64,000 nucleotides of DNA from Anaerolineales bacterium. Lineage in GTDB: Bacteria; Chloroflexota; Anaerolineae; Anaerolineales; Villigracilaceae. Made by a program: the position numbers and the translations under genes. The notes below the pieces were generated by a model, which was given only the letters and a program-made list of their open reading frames with translations, ran no database searches and had not been told where the DNA came from. Below, in pieces: positions 43,484 to 51,600 of this stretch. The stretch is from positions 558,001 through 622,000 of the forward strand of contig JABTTV010000001.1 of NCBI GenBank assembly GCA_015075725.1, read 5' to 3'. Position 1 is the first letter of the stretch. Each line of letters starts with the position of its first letter.

Positions 43484-44998
43484 TTACTTCTTTTTCTGAG
43501 CCTTGCTGCCTTTTACGTTCCTTCGATACGGCGGCATGTTGATCGCCACGACGCGGCATTTTTCCGGATCAAGCAGTTTGTTCCACAAGTTCGGGTAACT
43601 GAGTGCAAAGGATTCCGGCCGCAACGTGGACGTGATGACCGTCGGCAGGTGCGCGTTGTAGCGATAGTTCAACACGCTGTAAAGCTTATCCTCCGCCCAG
43701 GCGGAACCAGCGCCGCTTTCCTTTAGATCATCGAGGATCAACAACGGCGTCGTGCGGATTTCGTGAAAACGCCGGTCGAAAGAAACATCCGAACTGGGGC
43801 GAAAGGTCTGGCGGAGGTAATCGAGCAGGGAGGTCACTTCGACGAGCAGAGCCTGCCCGCCCAAGCCGATGCGGTAATTGCCGATCGCAGCGGCGAGATG
43901 GGTTTTTCCACTGAAGGAACCTCCGAGCAAAACCAGCCAACTTTCAGGCTTCTCTGCAAACTCGACCGCCGCATTATGCGCGTCGTGCAACGTCTTCACA
44001 TCGTCTTTCGATATTTTGATGCGCGTGATCTCTTTATCCTTGACCTTGTTTCCGAATTTATCGGTCTTTTCCGTGGTGGTGGTGGTCACAGCTTCCGTCC
44101 CCACTTCATCATCGCGCGGCTGGAATGTCTTGAAGGTCATCGCCTTCATCTCGGGCAAAGCCAGCATCGAGATTCCCGGGTTGCTCGTCTCCTCGGGGCG
44201 GCGGTAATCGGGCGCGAGGATTTTGAGATATTTGACAAAGCCTTCATCCTGCAAACGCGAACGGATCCGTCCTTCGATCTCATCCAGCATCAAATTCGTC
44301 GTAATGACCGAAGGCAGTTTGTTGATGTAACGATAATTGATGATCTGGAATAATTTTTCCTGCGCCCAGGGGGTGGCGTTCTGTGTGCCGAAATCGTCGA
44401 GGATCAATAAACCCGCATTGCGAATTTCTTCGAAACGCGCTTCGAACGTCGTTTCAGGGTCGTCATAGGCAAAGCGCAACGAGTCGAGCAAATCGGGCAC
44501 GGTAATAAATAATGTGGGTGTTCCCTGATTGACTGCAAAGTTCGCAATCGCCGCCGCAAGATGCGTCTTGCCGCAGCCATATCCGCCTTCGATCAAAAGC
44601 CATCCCTTCGGGGCGCGGGCAAATTCCTCACTGGCGTCGAATGCGGCGCGTAAATTTTCCCGCTCCTGCGCGGACATGAATTTGGCTTTATCGTTCCCCA
44701 TTGGGCTGAAGTTTCCGAAGGTTAAATGACTCAGCCGGTTCAAATTGCTCAACGTAAATAAACGCGCGCGCGCCGCCTCCGCCACATCCCTGGCGCGGCA
44801 GATGCAGGTCTCCAGCCTTCCAAACTTTTCGTGACCCACCGGCACGTCGTAACGCACATAGCCCGCGCCGCCGCAATGCGGACAGTTCGGGTCGCCGAGC
44901 GGCTTGGTCACGTTAATCGCGTTTGAAGAATTCGGAGAACTCGCCTTCGGTGTATCGTTTGGCATCCGTGACAGAGTCTTTTGAATCTCTTCTTTCAT
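43484..44998 (-). CDS. Double-ATPase DnaC/DnaI-like helicase loader candidate
   Basis: The 504-residue protein has an N-terminal zinc-finger-like segment (Cys39, Cys42, Cys65, Cys67) and two tandem AAA+ domains of the DnaC/IstB type. Domain 1 has Walker A GGYGCGKTHL (138-147) and Walker B LLILDDFG (197-204); domain 2 has GGSFSGKTHL (359-368) and LLILDDL (419-425). Known DnaC/DnaI loaders have one such domain. The second copy lacks an N-terminal helicase-binding segment. It overlaps the DnaD-like gene by 86 bp and lies in a cluster with dnaB, so it probably loads the replicative helicase. Confidence 0.85.
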   Translation of the reverse strand: MKEEIQKTLSRMPNDTPKASSPNSSNAINVTKPLGDPNCPHCGGAGYVRYDVPVGHEKFGRLETCICRARDVAEAARARLFTLSNLNRLSHLTFGNFSPMGNDKAKFMSAQERENLRAAFDASEEFARAPKGWLLIEGGYGCGKTHLAAAIANFAVNQGTPTLFITVPDLLDSLRFAYDDPETTFEARFEEIRNAGLLILDDFGTQNATPWAQEKLFQIINYRYINKLPSVITTNLMLDEIEGRIRSRLQDEGFVKYLKILAPDYRRPEETSNPGISMLALPEMKAMTFKTFQPRDDEVGTEAVTTTTTEKTDKFGNKVKDKEITRIKISKDDVKTLHDAHNAAVEFAEKPESWLVLLGGSFSGKTHLAAAIGNYRIGLGGQALLVEVTSLLDYLRQTFRPSSDVSFDRRFHEIRTTPLLILDDLKESGAGSAWAEDKLYSVLNYRYNAHLPTVITSTLRPESFALSYPNLWNKLLDPEKCRVVAINMPPYRRNVKGSKAQKKK

Positions 44999-45560
44999 CT
45001 TTTCCGTTTTCCTTCCAGCGCCGCAAAATCGCCTCGATATATTTCCAATTCCGCACGTTACGGCTCACGGCGATCTCGAACGCCTCCTCGAACCATGACG
45101 CCGGGTAAACCTTCTCCGCTTCCTTCAACATGTCCGACAGCAAAGGCGTCAGCGGACCGATGTTCTCTTCATACAACCTGAACAGGTTCGACTTATTCGG
45201 CACATACGAAGCGGACGGTTTAACTTGTCCTTTCGCAAGCGCTTCAGCGGATAATCGTCCGCGCGGGGAGTTGAGGAAATAAAAAACTTGCGCCTCTTTC
45301 TCCGCTCGAAGCAGGGTTCCCCTCTCGACGGCTTTCCCCAGCCCGAGCTGAATCTCCATTATTCCCAAGCCCAAAGCCCCTTCCTCGAAATCACCCTCGT
45401 CCATCGCGCGAAAATTCCCCTCCATGTGCTCGATGCGCCAAATGGCATACAACGTCACTTTCAACTCGGCAATGTCGTCGATCCCGTTCATCATTTGCAG
45501 GAATGAATCGGGGATCTGCGTGAACGTTTCGGAGGAGGTGAAGCCGGGAAAGGAGTTCAT
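44913..45560 (-). CDS. DnaD-like primosome protein
   Basis: The 215-residue protein has a C-terminal DnaB_2/DnaD-type domain ending in WFEEAFEIAVSRNVRNWKYIEAIL (about 158-181, in parts); the WKYIEAILRRW signature is typical. The N-terminal part has the winged-helix character of DnaD. The start ATG 45560 is chosen because the upstream in-frame ATG at 45608 would include a repeat palindrome. It lies between dnaB and the double loader, with an overlap with the latter. Confidence 0.8.
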   Translation of the reverse strand: MNSFPGFTSSETFTQIPDSFLQMMNGIDDIAELKVTLYAIWRIEHMEGNFRAMDEGDFEEGALGLGIMEIQLGLGKAVERGTLLRAEKEAQVFYFLNSPRGRLSAEALAKGQVKPSASYVPNKSNLFRLYEENIGPLTPLLSDMLKEAEKVYPASWFEEAFEIAVSRNVRNWKYIEAILRRWKENGKDERRDSKDSVTDAKRYTEGEFSEFFKRD

Positions 45561-45568
45561 ATCATTTC

Positions 45569-45597
45569 CGTAGGGGCTAGGTAATCCCGCCCCTACA
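45569..45597. repeat. GTAGGGGC palindrome between dnaB and the DnaD-like gene
   Basis: GTAGGGGC-(11 bases)-GCCCCTAC, a perfect 8-bp inverted repeat. A dispersed intergenic palindrome by appearance. Confidence 0.55.
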
Positions 45598-45600
45598 TGG

Positions 45601-46968
45601 TCATTCATTCGGTTTGAACACCTTCGTCGCCGCATTCTCGAACTTCGCCAGCGCGCCGCGGAAGATCAACTCGATGTCTCCAACAGGACCGTTGCGATGC
45701 TTCGCTACAATGATCTGCGCAATGTTCTGCTTGTCGGTGTCCTTTTCATACTGGTCGGGGCGGTAGATGAACATGACGATATCCGAATCTTGTTCGAGAC
45801 TCCCCGATTCCCGCAGGTCCGAAAGGACGGGACGTTTATCGGTGCGCTGCTCGACGGCGCGGCTCAACTGCGCAGCGGCAAGGACAGGGACGTTCAATTC
45901 GCGCGCAAGCACTTTGAGGTTGCGCGAGATCTGCGAGACTTCCTGCACGCGGTTATCGTTGCGCGTATCGCCGCTCATTAACTGGAGGTAATCCACGATG
46001 ACCAGATCGAGTCCGTACTCCATATGCAGGCGGCGGCATTTCGTCCGCAATTGCAAGGGGGTGATGGCGGGCGTGTCGTCGAGAAAGATGTGCGTGTCTG
46101 AAAAGACTTCGATGGCGTGGGTAAAAAGGGGCCATTCGTTTTCGAGCAGTTTGCCCGTGCGCAGGCGCTGTGAGTCAATTCCTGTCTCTTGCGCGATCAG
46201 GCGTTGAACCACCTGTTCGTTCGACATTTCCAGAGAGAAGATGGCGACATGCTTCTTGTGGGTCAGCCCGGCGTTCTTGGCAACCGAAAGCAGGAAGCCT
46301 GTCTTGCCCTGCCCCGGTCTGCCCGCGATGATGAGCAAATCGGAAGGCTGCAACCCGTTGAGCAGTTTATCGAGGTCGTAAAAACCGGTCGGAACCCCGT
46401 GAAAATCTTCGGGGCGTTTCGAGAGGTCGTCGATGCGGTCGTAATAAGTGGATAGGACCGCGCGAATCGGCAGGAGGTCGTGCTTGTTGCGCCGTTCGCT
46501 GACCCCAAAGACTGCTTTCTCCGCCTCGCCCATTACATTGTCGATCGCATCGCCCTTATACGCCAATGACGCAATTTGATTTGCGGCTTGTATCATTCTG
46601 CGTCGCAGCGAGTTCTCTTCGACGATGCGACCATAAGATTCGGCGTTGAGAGAGGTCGGGACCTGGTTAATGAGCGAGGTCAGGTAGGCTGAGCCGCCGA
46701 TCTCGTTCAATTGACCGGTTCGCTCCAAATCTTCGGAGAGGGTTAATAGGTCAATGGGCGTGCGGGCTTCATGCAAACGGATGAAGGCTTCCCAGATCCA
46801 GCGGTTGCGATGGATGTAGAAATCGTCCGGCGAGAGGAATTGGGCGATGTCGTAATAGACTTCGGGGTTAATCAACACCGCCCCTACTACTGCTTCTTCG
46901 GCTTCCCGGCTGTGCGGTATACCTGGGCTTGAGGGGACGGTGGATTCTTCGGGGTAGGTTTCTGTCAT
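45601..46968 (-). CDS. dnaB: Replicative DNA helicase
   Basis: The 455-residue hexameric helicase has an N-terminal primase-binding domain (SREAEEAVVGAVL from about residue 20) and a RecA-type domain with Walker A GRPGQGKT, Walker B LDLVIVDYLQLM and SRAVEQRTDKRPVLSDLRESGSLEQD. The upstream 39 residues of the longer frame (KKRAIGSPSSR...) are not family sequence, so ATG 46968 is chosen, ten bases after the DUF151 stop. It is the second gene of the cluster. Confidence 0.96.
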   Translation of the reverse strand: MTETYPEESTVPSSPGIPHSREAEEAVVGAVLINPEVYYDIAQFLSPDDFYIHRNRWIWEAFIRLHEARTPIDLLTLSEDLERTGQLNEIGGSAYLTSLINQVPTSLNAESYGRIVEENSLRRRMIQAANQIASLAYKGDAIDNVMGEAEKAVFGVSERRNKHDLLPIRAVLSTYYDRIDDLSKRPEDFHGVPTGFYDLDKLLNGLQPSDLLIIAGRPGQGKTGFLLSVAKNAGLTHKKHVAIFSLEMSNEQVVQRLIAQETGIDSQRLRTGKLLENEWPLFTHAIEVFSDTHIFLDDTPAITPLQLRTKCRRLHMEYGLDLVIVDYLQLMSGDTRNDNRVQEVSQISRNLKVLARELNVPVLAAAQLSRAVEQRTDKRPVLSDLRESGSLEQDSDIVMFIYRPDQYEKDTDKQNIAQIIVAKHRNGPVGDIELIFRGALAKFENAATKVFKPNE

Positions 46969-46978
46969 TTGGGCAGAT

Positions 46979-47548
46979 TCAGGTTTTGGCGGGTGGCGAG
47001 TCGGGGTTATCCTTATTGGGGTCGTCGATATCCAGTTTCTCGATGAAATCCTTGAAGACGGAGAGCCGATCGCTCGCTTCTTCACTTAAAGGAGGCGGGG
47101 CGGTTCTTTGGGCGGGGGCGCTGCTCTCCGGCATATCCTGATCCGGCTCGACCGCCGCCGTTTCCATCACGCTGGGATGAACGAGGATCGGGACGTGCGC
47201 GCGCGCGGCAATGGCGATGGCGTCGGAGGATCGCGAGTCGATGTGGATCTCGCGCCCGTCGGCCTCGGCGACGATGTTACCGTAGTAGATGTCGTCCTGC
47301 AGTTTGACGATCTCGACGCGGATGATGCGCGCATTGAACGCCTTGAAGACGTTTTTGAGCAGGTCATGGGTCAACGGGCGGACCATTTCGACTTCCTGCA
47401 ATGCGACCGTGATCGCTTCCGCTTCGTACGGTCCGACCCAGATGGTGAGATACCGTTCGGCATCGACCTGCTTCAACACCACCACGCGCTGGGGTGCCAT
47501 TAAATGCACGCGAATGCTGTCGATCATGACCTCTATCATTCCAGACAT
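46979..47548 (-). CDS. Bifunctional nuclease family protein (DUF151)
   Basis: The 189-residue protein has the BFN core: IRVHLMAPQRVVVLKQ, IWVGPYEAEAI and SRSSDAIAIAARAHVPI (about 108-124). Family members have been reported as nucleases in plants, but bacterial roles are unclear. The N-terminal 33 residues of the longer frame are not conserved; ATG 47548 has GGAG upstream. A 60-residue Pro/Ala/acid tail is likely disordered. It heads the cluster with dnaB. Confidence 0.85.
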   Translation of the reverse strand: MSGMIEVMIDSIRVHLMAPQRVVVLKQVDAERYLTIWVGPYEAEAITVALQEVEMVRPLTHDLLKNVFKAFNARIIRVEIVKLQDDIYYGNIVAEADGREIHIDSRSSDAIAIAARAHVPILVHPSVMETAAVEPDQDMPESSAPAQRTAPPPLSEEASDRLSVFKDFIEKLDIDDPNKDNPDSPPAKT

Positions 47549-47569
47549 AGGGGGAACTCCGATGCGCTT

Positions 47570-47575
47570 ATTGTA
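47570..47575 (-). promoter_or_regulatory. Candidate -10 element of the DUF151-dnaB cluster
   Basis: Minus-strand TACAAT, 21 bases before the DUF151 ATG, with a leader that contains GGAG. Confidence 0.4.
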
Positions 47576-47627
47576 GCATAAAGGATGTGGGCTGCGCCGA
47601 AGATTAAGATAAGAGGAAGATATATAT

Positions 47628-47702
47628 TGTGTCTGACCGTGGACCATTGACGATAGACGATGGAAACATTCACAATCTACGGTCCATCGTCCATCGTCTG
47701 AG
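47628..47702. repeat. Palindromic repeat of GACGATGG-type words
   Basis: The left arm 'gaccgtggaccattgacgatagacgatgg' mirrors the right arm 'ctacggtccatcgtccatcgtctgagac' imperfectly. A low-complexity palindrome; nothing else is visible in the 47549-47758 gap. Confidence 0.5.
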
Positions 47703-47738
47703 ACTTAGATTCCATTTGCGTTAATGGGGAATCGAGAC

Positions 47739-47744
47739 TATAAT
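47739..47744 (+). promoter_or_regulatory. -10 element of tRNA-Pro
   Basis: A perfect TATAAT 14 bases before the tRNA 5' end. Confidence 0.55.
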
Positions 47745-47758
47745 CCGCGTCGCTCAAT

Positions 47759-47833
47759 CGGGGCGTGGCGCAGCCCGGCTAGCGCACTTGCATGGGGTGC
47801 AAGGGGTCGGAGGTTCAAATCCTCTCGCCCCGA
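47759..47833 (+). tRNA. tRNA-Pro (anticodon GGG)
   Basis: Acceptor CGGGGCG/CGCCCCG with discriminator A, anticodon arm CTTGCATGGGGTGCAAG (anticodon GGG) and T-arm GGAGGTTCAAATCCTC. The 3' CCA is not encoded. The 3' end is duplicated 74 bp downstream. Confidence 0.93.
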
Positions 47834-47914
47834 CAGATTGACGGAGTGGGAAGATTTGTGGTCGGACGTTCCCCATCGAGGGACTGGCGCAAATCCTCTC
47901 GCCCCGACAGATTG
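47816..47914 (+). repeat. Duplicated 3' end of tRNA-Pro
   Basis: CAAATCCTCTCGCCCCGACA plus GATTG, a 25-bp stretch, is identical at 47816-47840 and 47890-47914. The spacer between the copies contains CCCCATCGAGGG just before the second copy, like CCCCATTGAGGG in the tRNA-Ser repeat. Confidence 0.85.
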
Positions 47915-47996
47915 TGAAAGAAACCGTCCTGCCGGGGACGGTTTTGTTTTTAAACCACAGGCAAACAAAGTATCCTCGCACTTATTACTTTCTTAT

Positions 47997-48061
47997 CGCA
48001 AGGACGCCAAGTCGCAAAGATCGTAAATTATTATTCCTGCGGCCTTGCGTCTTTGCGTTAA
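47997..48061. repeat. GCAAAG-type palindromic repeat
   Basis: 'cgcaaggacgccaagtcgcaaag' mirrors 'ccttgcgtctttgcg'. It is the same family as 48671-48730. The 47834-48236 gap contains this, the tRNA-Pro repeat and MITE copy C and no gene. Confidence 0.6.
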
Positions 48062-48124
48062 ACTCTGACCCATTTACACAAGACTGCAACTCGCATCACT
48101 CGTCCGTATGCATCTGTAATTAAT

Positions 48125-48206
48125 TAGACTTCTTGCAAAAGTTACAATCTTATCTTGCTCAAGGTGGCAGTCCCCGCCGCCGGGGACTGCTTATGCAAGA
48201 GGTCTA
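48125..48206 (+). mobile_element. MITE-like element, copy C
   Basis: An 82-bp element with TAGACTTCTTGCA...TGCAAGAGGTCTA termini and the CCCCGCCGCCGGGG internal hairpin. It matches the reverse complement of copy A, with the same TA-containing ends and a short internal deletion. Confidence 0.75.
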
Positions 48207-48236
48207 ATAAGATTATTATTCCCTACGAGAAATCTC

Positions 48237-48596
48237 ATGGAATCGAACGAACCGATCTACAGTTCTCCAAAAACGAATTCACACTCCATTGTCAGTCTCA
48301 TCCTTGGAATTCTCACACTGCTGGCTTTATGCGGCGGGATGGTCCCGGTCCCGTTAACCGGCTTCGTTTGTTTTCCGATCAGCTTCCTTCTCGGACTACT
48401 CGCCTTGATCTACGGCGCAATCTCGTTGAAGACAATTCGCAGGAATAATGAAGGCGGGAAAACAATGGCATGGACGGGGATCCTGACAGGCGGGTTTGTT
48501 TTCCTTTGCATGGTGCTCATGCTGGCCGCAATCGTCTCTTTATTCTTCTTCGCGCCCGATACCATCCCGTCGATATTACCGGGTCGGCAAATATAG
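48237..48596 (+). CDS. DUF4190-like small membrane protein
   Basis: The 119-residue protein has three or four hydrophobic helices: SHSIVSLILGILTLLALCGG, FPISFLLGLLALIYGAISL, then a cytoplasmic NEGGKTMAWTGI loop, then a long helix. This layout is typical of DUF4190 proteins of unknown function. The start ATG follows a repeat element; no strong ribosome-binding site is visible. Gene function is unknown. Confidence 0.65.
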   Translation: MESNEPIYSSPKTNSHSIVSLILGILTLLALCGGMVPVPLTGFVCFPISFLLGLLALIYGAISLKTIRRNNEGGKTMAWTGILTGGFVFLCMVLMLAAIVSLFFFAPDTIPSILPGRQI

Positions 48597-48670
48597 ATCC
48601 AATCCAATTCTTTACCCTCCATTAAATTTTCTGTCACGATTCTTTTTTGTACCGGGCCAATCAAGATTTC

Positions 48671-48730
48671 TTAACGCAAAGCCGCCAGGACGCCGGGATT
48701 TTTCTTTGCGACTCTGCGACTTTGCGTTAA
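48671..48730. repeat. GCAAAG-type palindromic repeat
   Basis: TTAACGCAAA at one end and TTTGCGTTAA at the other form a perfect 10-bp inverted pair, with GGACGCC words inside. A second copy of the same family as at 47997. The wider 48597-49020 gap also holds the tRNA-Sec candidate and a leader hairpin. Confidence 0.65.
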
Positions 48731-48793
48731 ATATTATTACAGCCTCCTTGTAAGACTGCAATCCGTTTAATTTAGCCCCTCTTAACCTCAAAC

Positions 48794-48822
48794 TTGCAAA
48801 ACCCATCCCTCTCGGTTATGCT
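48794..48822 (+). promoter_or_regulatory. Promoter of the tRNA-Sec candidate
   Basis: TTGCAA at 48794-48799 and TATGCT at 48817-48822 are separated by 17 bp and end seven bases before the tRNA 5' end. Confidence 0.55.
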
Positions 48823-48829
48823 TGCCAAT

Positions 48830-48923
48830 GGGAGTGGTTAGGTCCCGGTGGGCTTCCTGGTCTTCAAAACCTGTGGCGGGTCGCGTTGCGGGTCGCGGTG
48901 GGTTCGACTCCCATCCACTCCCG
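48830..48923 (+). tRNA. selC: tRNA-Sec candidate (anticodon TCA)
   Basis: GGGAGTGG pairs with CCACTCCC, an 8-bp acceptor as in bacterial tRNA-Sec, with discriminator G. The anticodon arm GGT-CTTCAAA-ACC carries TCA, and the T-arm is TGGG-TTCGACT-CCCA. The variable arm is long, giving about 94 nt. The anticodon stem has one T-T mismatch and the D-stem is imperfect, so it could be slightly degenerate. CCA is not encoded (CCT follows). No selA, selB or selD is in the window. Confidence 0.72.
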
Positions 48924-48925
48924 CC

Positions 48926-48931
48926 TATGAT
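48926..48931 (+). promoter_or_regulatory. Candidate -10 element of the M50 protease gene
   Basis: TATGAT just after the tRNA, about 90 bases before the ATG. I see no good -35. Confidence 0.3.
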
Positions 48932-48937
48932 ACATTC

Positions 48938-48994
48938 GGGCGACCCTTCCTTTGCGCAATAAGGTTTTGTCGGGCGTGGATGGACGGGTCGCCC
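48938..48994 (+). promoter_or_regulatory. Hairpin in the leader of the M50 gene
   Basis: GGGCGACCC at 48938-48946 pairs with GGGTCGCCC at 48986-48994 across a 39-base loop. The ribosome-binding site GGAG lies 17 bases downstream. Confidence 0.45.
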
Positions 48995-49020
48995 ATCGTA
49001 CTTGAAATATGGAGTAAAGC

Positions 49021-50211
49021 ATGTCCTTTCCCGAACCTGAAGTTTTGAATCAACTTGTCGCGCGTGTCTTCCGCATCGAAGACGTGACCAGCCTGGGTAC
49101 GCAAGAGGGAGGTCAGCCCGGATTTTTGATGCGCTATCGCGGTCGATTATTGAATGAGGATTCCGCCTCCGCCTACGACCGGTTAGCTGATTCGCTCGCC
49201 CCGCACGGACTCTCCCCTCATTTCCGCCACGAAGACGGCAGGCATGTCATCTACCTTGCCCCCAGGCAGCCCGAACCCGCGCGGGAAAAGGTCTCCACCA
49301 ACATCATCCTTTTTATTTTAACCATCTTCAGTGTGATGATGGCTGGAGTGCAGATCGAAGGACCCGTTCCGGAGGATTTTTTGGGTCAGATCCTTTTGAT
49401 CGTCAAGAACATCTTTACCGGCTGGCCCTTCGCGCTCAGCCTGCTCGGGATTTTGCTGGCGCATGAACTCGGTCATTATTTCATGAGCCGTTATCACAAG
49501 ACTCCCGCCACCCTGCCTTATTTCATTCCGTTACCGTTCAGTCCGCTTGGAACGATGGGCGCGGCGATCCTGATGCGCGGCATACCGAAGAATAAACGGA
49601 TTCTCTTCGATATCGGCGTGGCGGGACCGATCGCCGGATTGGTGATCGCAATCCCCGTTTTGCTGTATGGATTATCGCTTTCCTCGCTCGGTCCCATCGA
49701 ACCGAACCCGAATGGGTTTTTGGAGGGCAACTCGATCCTTTATTTCCTTGCGAAGTTCATCGTCTTTGGGCAGTTGCTCCCCGCTCCCGCCGCGCCGCAG
49801 GGACTCATTTACTGGCTTCAATATTTCTTTACGGGCCGTCCCGTTCCCTTTGGCGGACTCGACGTCTTCATTCACCCGGTTGCATTTGCAGGCTGGGCGG
49901 GGATCCTCGTCACCGCCCTCAACCTTATCCCCGCCGGGACGCTCGACGGCGGACACATCATCTATTCGCTGTTCGGCGAGAAGGCAAAGAAAGCCTTTCC
50001 TTTTATTGTCGGATTGCTCATCGTCCTTGGCGTCTTTTGGAGCGGATGGTGGTTGTGGGCGGCTCTGCTCTTCTGGCTCGGCCGCGTCAATGCCCAGCCG
50101 ATGGACCAGATCACCGAACTCGATCCGAAGCGCAAAGCAGTCGCTTATGCCATGATCGCAGTGTTTATCCTGGTATTCACCCCCGTGCCGTTCATGCTGC
50201 TGGCTGCCTAG
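49021..50211 (+). CDS. Site-2 protease-like M50 metalloprotease
   Basis: A membrane-embedded zinc protease of the site-2 protease family, 396 residues and about eight helices. HELGH at 148-152 gives the zinc ligands His148 and His152 with Glu149, and LDGGH at 308-312 supplies Asp309. An N-terminal soluble domain (about 1-80) precedes the membrane part. It lacks a clear PDZ domain. Such proteases cleave anti-sigma factors or signal peptides, but the target is unknown. GGAG precedes the ATG, and a long leader with a hairpin lies upstream. Confidence 0.9.
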   Translation: MSFPEPEVLNQLVARVFRIEDVTSLGTQEGGQPGFLMRYRGRLLNEDSASAYDRLADSLAPHGLSPHFRHEDGRHVIYLAPRQPEPAREKVSTNIILFILTIFSVMMAGVQIEGPVPEDFLGQILLIVKNIFTGWPFALSLLGILLAHELGHYFMSRYHKTPATLPYFIPLPFSPLGTMGAAILMRGIPKNKRILFDIGVAGPIAGLVIAIPVLLYGLSLSSLGPIEPNPNGFLEGNSILYFLAKFIVFGQLLPAPAAPQGLIYWLQYFFTGRPVPFGGLDVFIHPVAFAGWAGILVTALNLIPAGTLDGGHIIYSLFGEKAKKAFPFIVGLLIVLGVFWSGWWLWAALLFWLGRVNAQPMDQITELDPKRKAVAYAMIAVFILVFTPVPFMLLAA

Positions 50212-50215
50212 ATCA

Positions 50216-51598
50216 ATGCAGAAAATATTTTCCTTCCTTCTTACCGTATCCATCTTTTTATCGGCTTGCGGCGCGGGGACAATCCCCTCCGTTGTGGAAG
50301 AAACCGAAACGCCCGAGGCGGCACCGGCGACCGGGTCCGCTCAAAGCGAGGACTCAACTCCCAAACCCGCGACCCGGCTCGAGGTCGATGCGGAGGCGCT
50401 GAACGGGTTGGAGATTCAAGTCTGGACGCCGTGGTACGGCCTGGAGCAAAGTCTGTTCGAGTCGTTCGTCAAGGAATTCAATGAAAGCAACGAGTGGGGC
50501 ATCAAGGTTGCAGCGGAAAGCCACATCAATTTCACGAATTTATACGAAGAGACGACGGCGTCCCTGCCGACAGAGAACAAACCGGACCTTGTGATCGTCC
50601 TGCCCGAACATGCGCAGGAATGGTTTATAGAAGGCGTGACAAGCGATCTGACGGAATATGCGGAAGACCCATTGTATGGAATTACCGCGGACGACATCCC
50701 TTATGCGTTCTGGACTCAGGACCTGGCGGGAAATGCGCGAGTTGCAATTCCTGCACAGCGAACGGCGCAGGTGATGTTGTGGAACCAGACCTGGGCGGAG
50801 GAATTGAATTTCGCTGCGGAACCCGAATCTGTCGAAGGATTTCGAGAGCAAGCCTGCCGCGCGCACGACTCGATGAAGAAGGATGACTTCGCGGAAAATG
50901 ATCTGATGGGCGGCTGGATCGTGGACACCGAACCGATGACGGTTTATTCGTGGATGCTCGCATTCGAGGGCGGCGTGTTGGAGGAGGGCAATTATCGTTT
51001 TCTCGCTCCCGAAAATATCAATGCATTCAAATTCTTGCGCGAACTCGCAGAAGCAAATTGTTCGTGGCAAAGCAATGCCGATCCGATACTATCGTTTGCA
51101 AAACGCGAGGCGTTGTTCATCACAGTGAGTTTAAGCGACCTGCCCGCTGTGGCGCGCGCCTTCGTCGGCGAGAACAACCGCGACGAGTGGTCTGTGCTTC
51201 CGTTCCCGAATGAGAACGGCGGGATCATCGCGGCCTATGGCTCGTCGTATGCAATTCTGAGATCGACGGAAGAGGAGCAGCTTGCAGCGTGGCTATTCGC
51301 GCGCTGGCTTTTGGAAAACGAACAGGATGCCCGCTGGGTGGAGGCGACTCATAACTTCCCGCTTCGCGACTCGACCGTGAGCCTGCTCGGCGACTACGAG
51401 TTGACCCATCCCCATTGGCGGCAGGCTGTGGGTTTGATCCCGCGCGGCGAATTGCAACCTCAACTCGATTCGTGGCGTACAGTTAAAATAATGCTCGGCG
51501 ATGGGTTCGAACACATGTACCGCGTGAACGTTTCGAGCGGGCAGGTGGCGGCGATCCTCGCGCAGATGGAATCGACAGCGAAGGATTTGAGTAAATAA
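50216..51598 (+). CDS. Extracellular substrate-binding lipoprotein (sugar-type)
   Basis: The 460-residue protein has a lipoprotein signal ending LSACG (Cys18), a Thr/Glu/Pro linker (about 22-55), and a family 1 solute-binding fold, with EIQVWTPWYG at about 62-71. The ATG follows the M50 stop by four bases, so they are likely co-transcribed. No permease or ATPase genes of an ABC system are beside it. The ligand is not identifiable; sugar-type binding is inferred from the family. Confidence 0.82.
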   Translation: MQKIFSFLLTVSIFLSACGAGTIPSVVEETETPEAAPATGSAQSEDSTPKPATRLEVDAEALNGLEIQVWTPWYGLEQSLFESFVKEFNESNEWGIKVAAESHINFTNLYEETTASLPTENKPDLVIVLPEHAQEWFIEGVTSDLTEYAEDPLYGITADDIPYAFWTQDLAGNARVAIPAQRTAQVMLWNQTWAEELNFAAEPESVEGFREQACRAHDSMKKDDFAENDLMGGWIVDTEPMTVYSWMLAFEGGVLEEGNYRFLAPENINAFKFLRELAEANCSWQSNADPILSFAKREALFITVSLSDLPAVARAFVGENNRDEWSVLPFPNENGGIIAAYGSSYAILRSTEEEQLAAWLFARWLLENEQDARWVEATHNFPLRDSTVSLLGDYELTHPHWRQAVGLIPRGELQPQLDSWRTVKIMLGDGFEHMYRVNVSSGQVAAILAQMESTAKDLSK

Positions 51599-51600
51599 TT

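Noticed and set aside
47724..48026. Plus- and minus-strand frames across tRNA-Pro, with 'GRGARGFEPPT'-like peptides
   Set aside because: They cover the tRNA and its duplicated end and have no coding features.
48281..48340. Possible selenoprotein signals near the tRNA-Sec gene
   Set aside because: No reading frame here shows an in-frame TGA with conserved flanks; I could not support any selenoprotein in the window.
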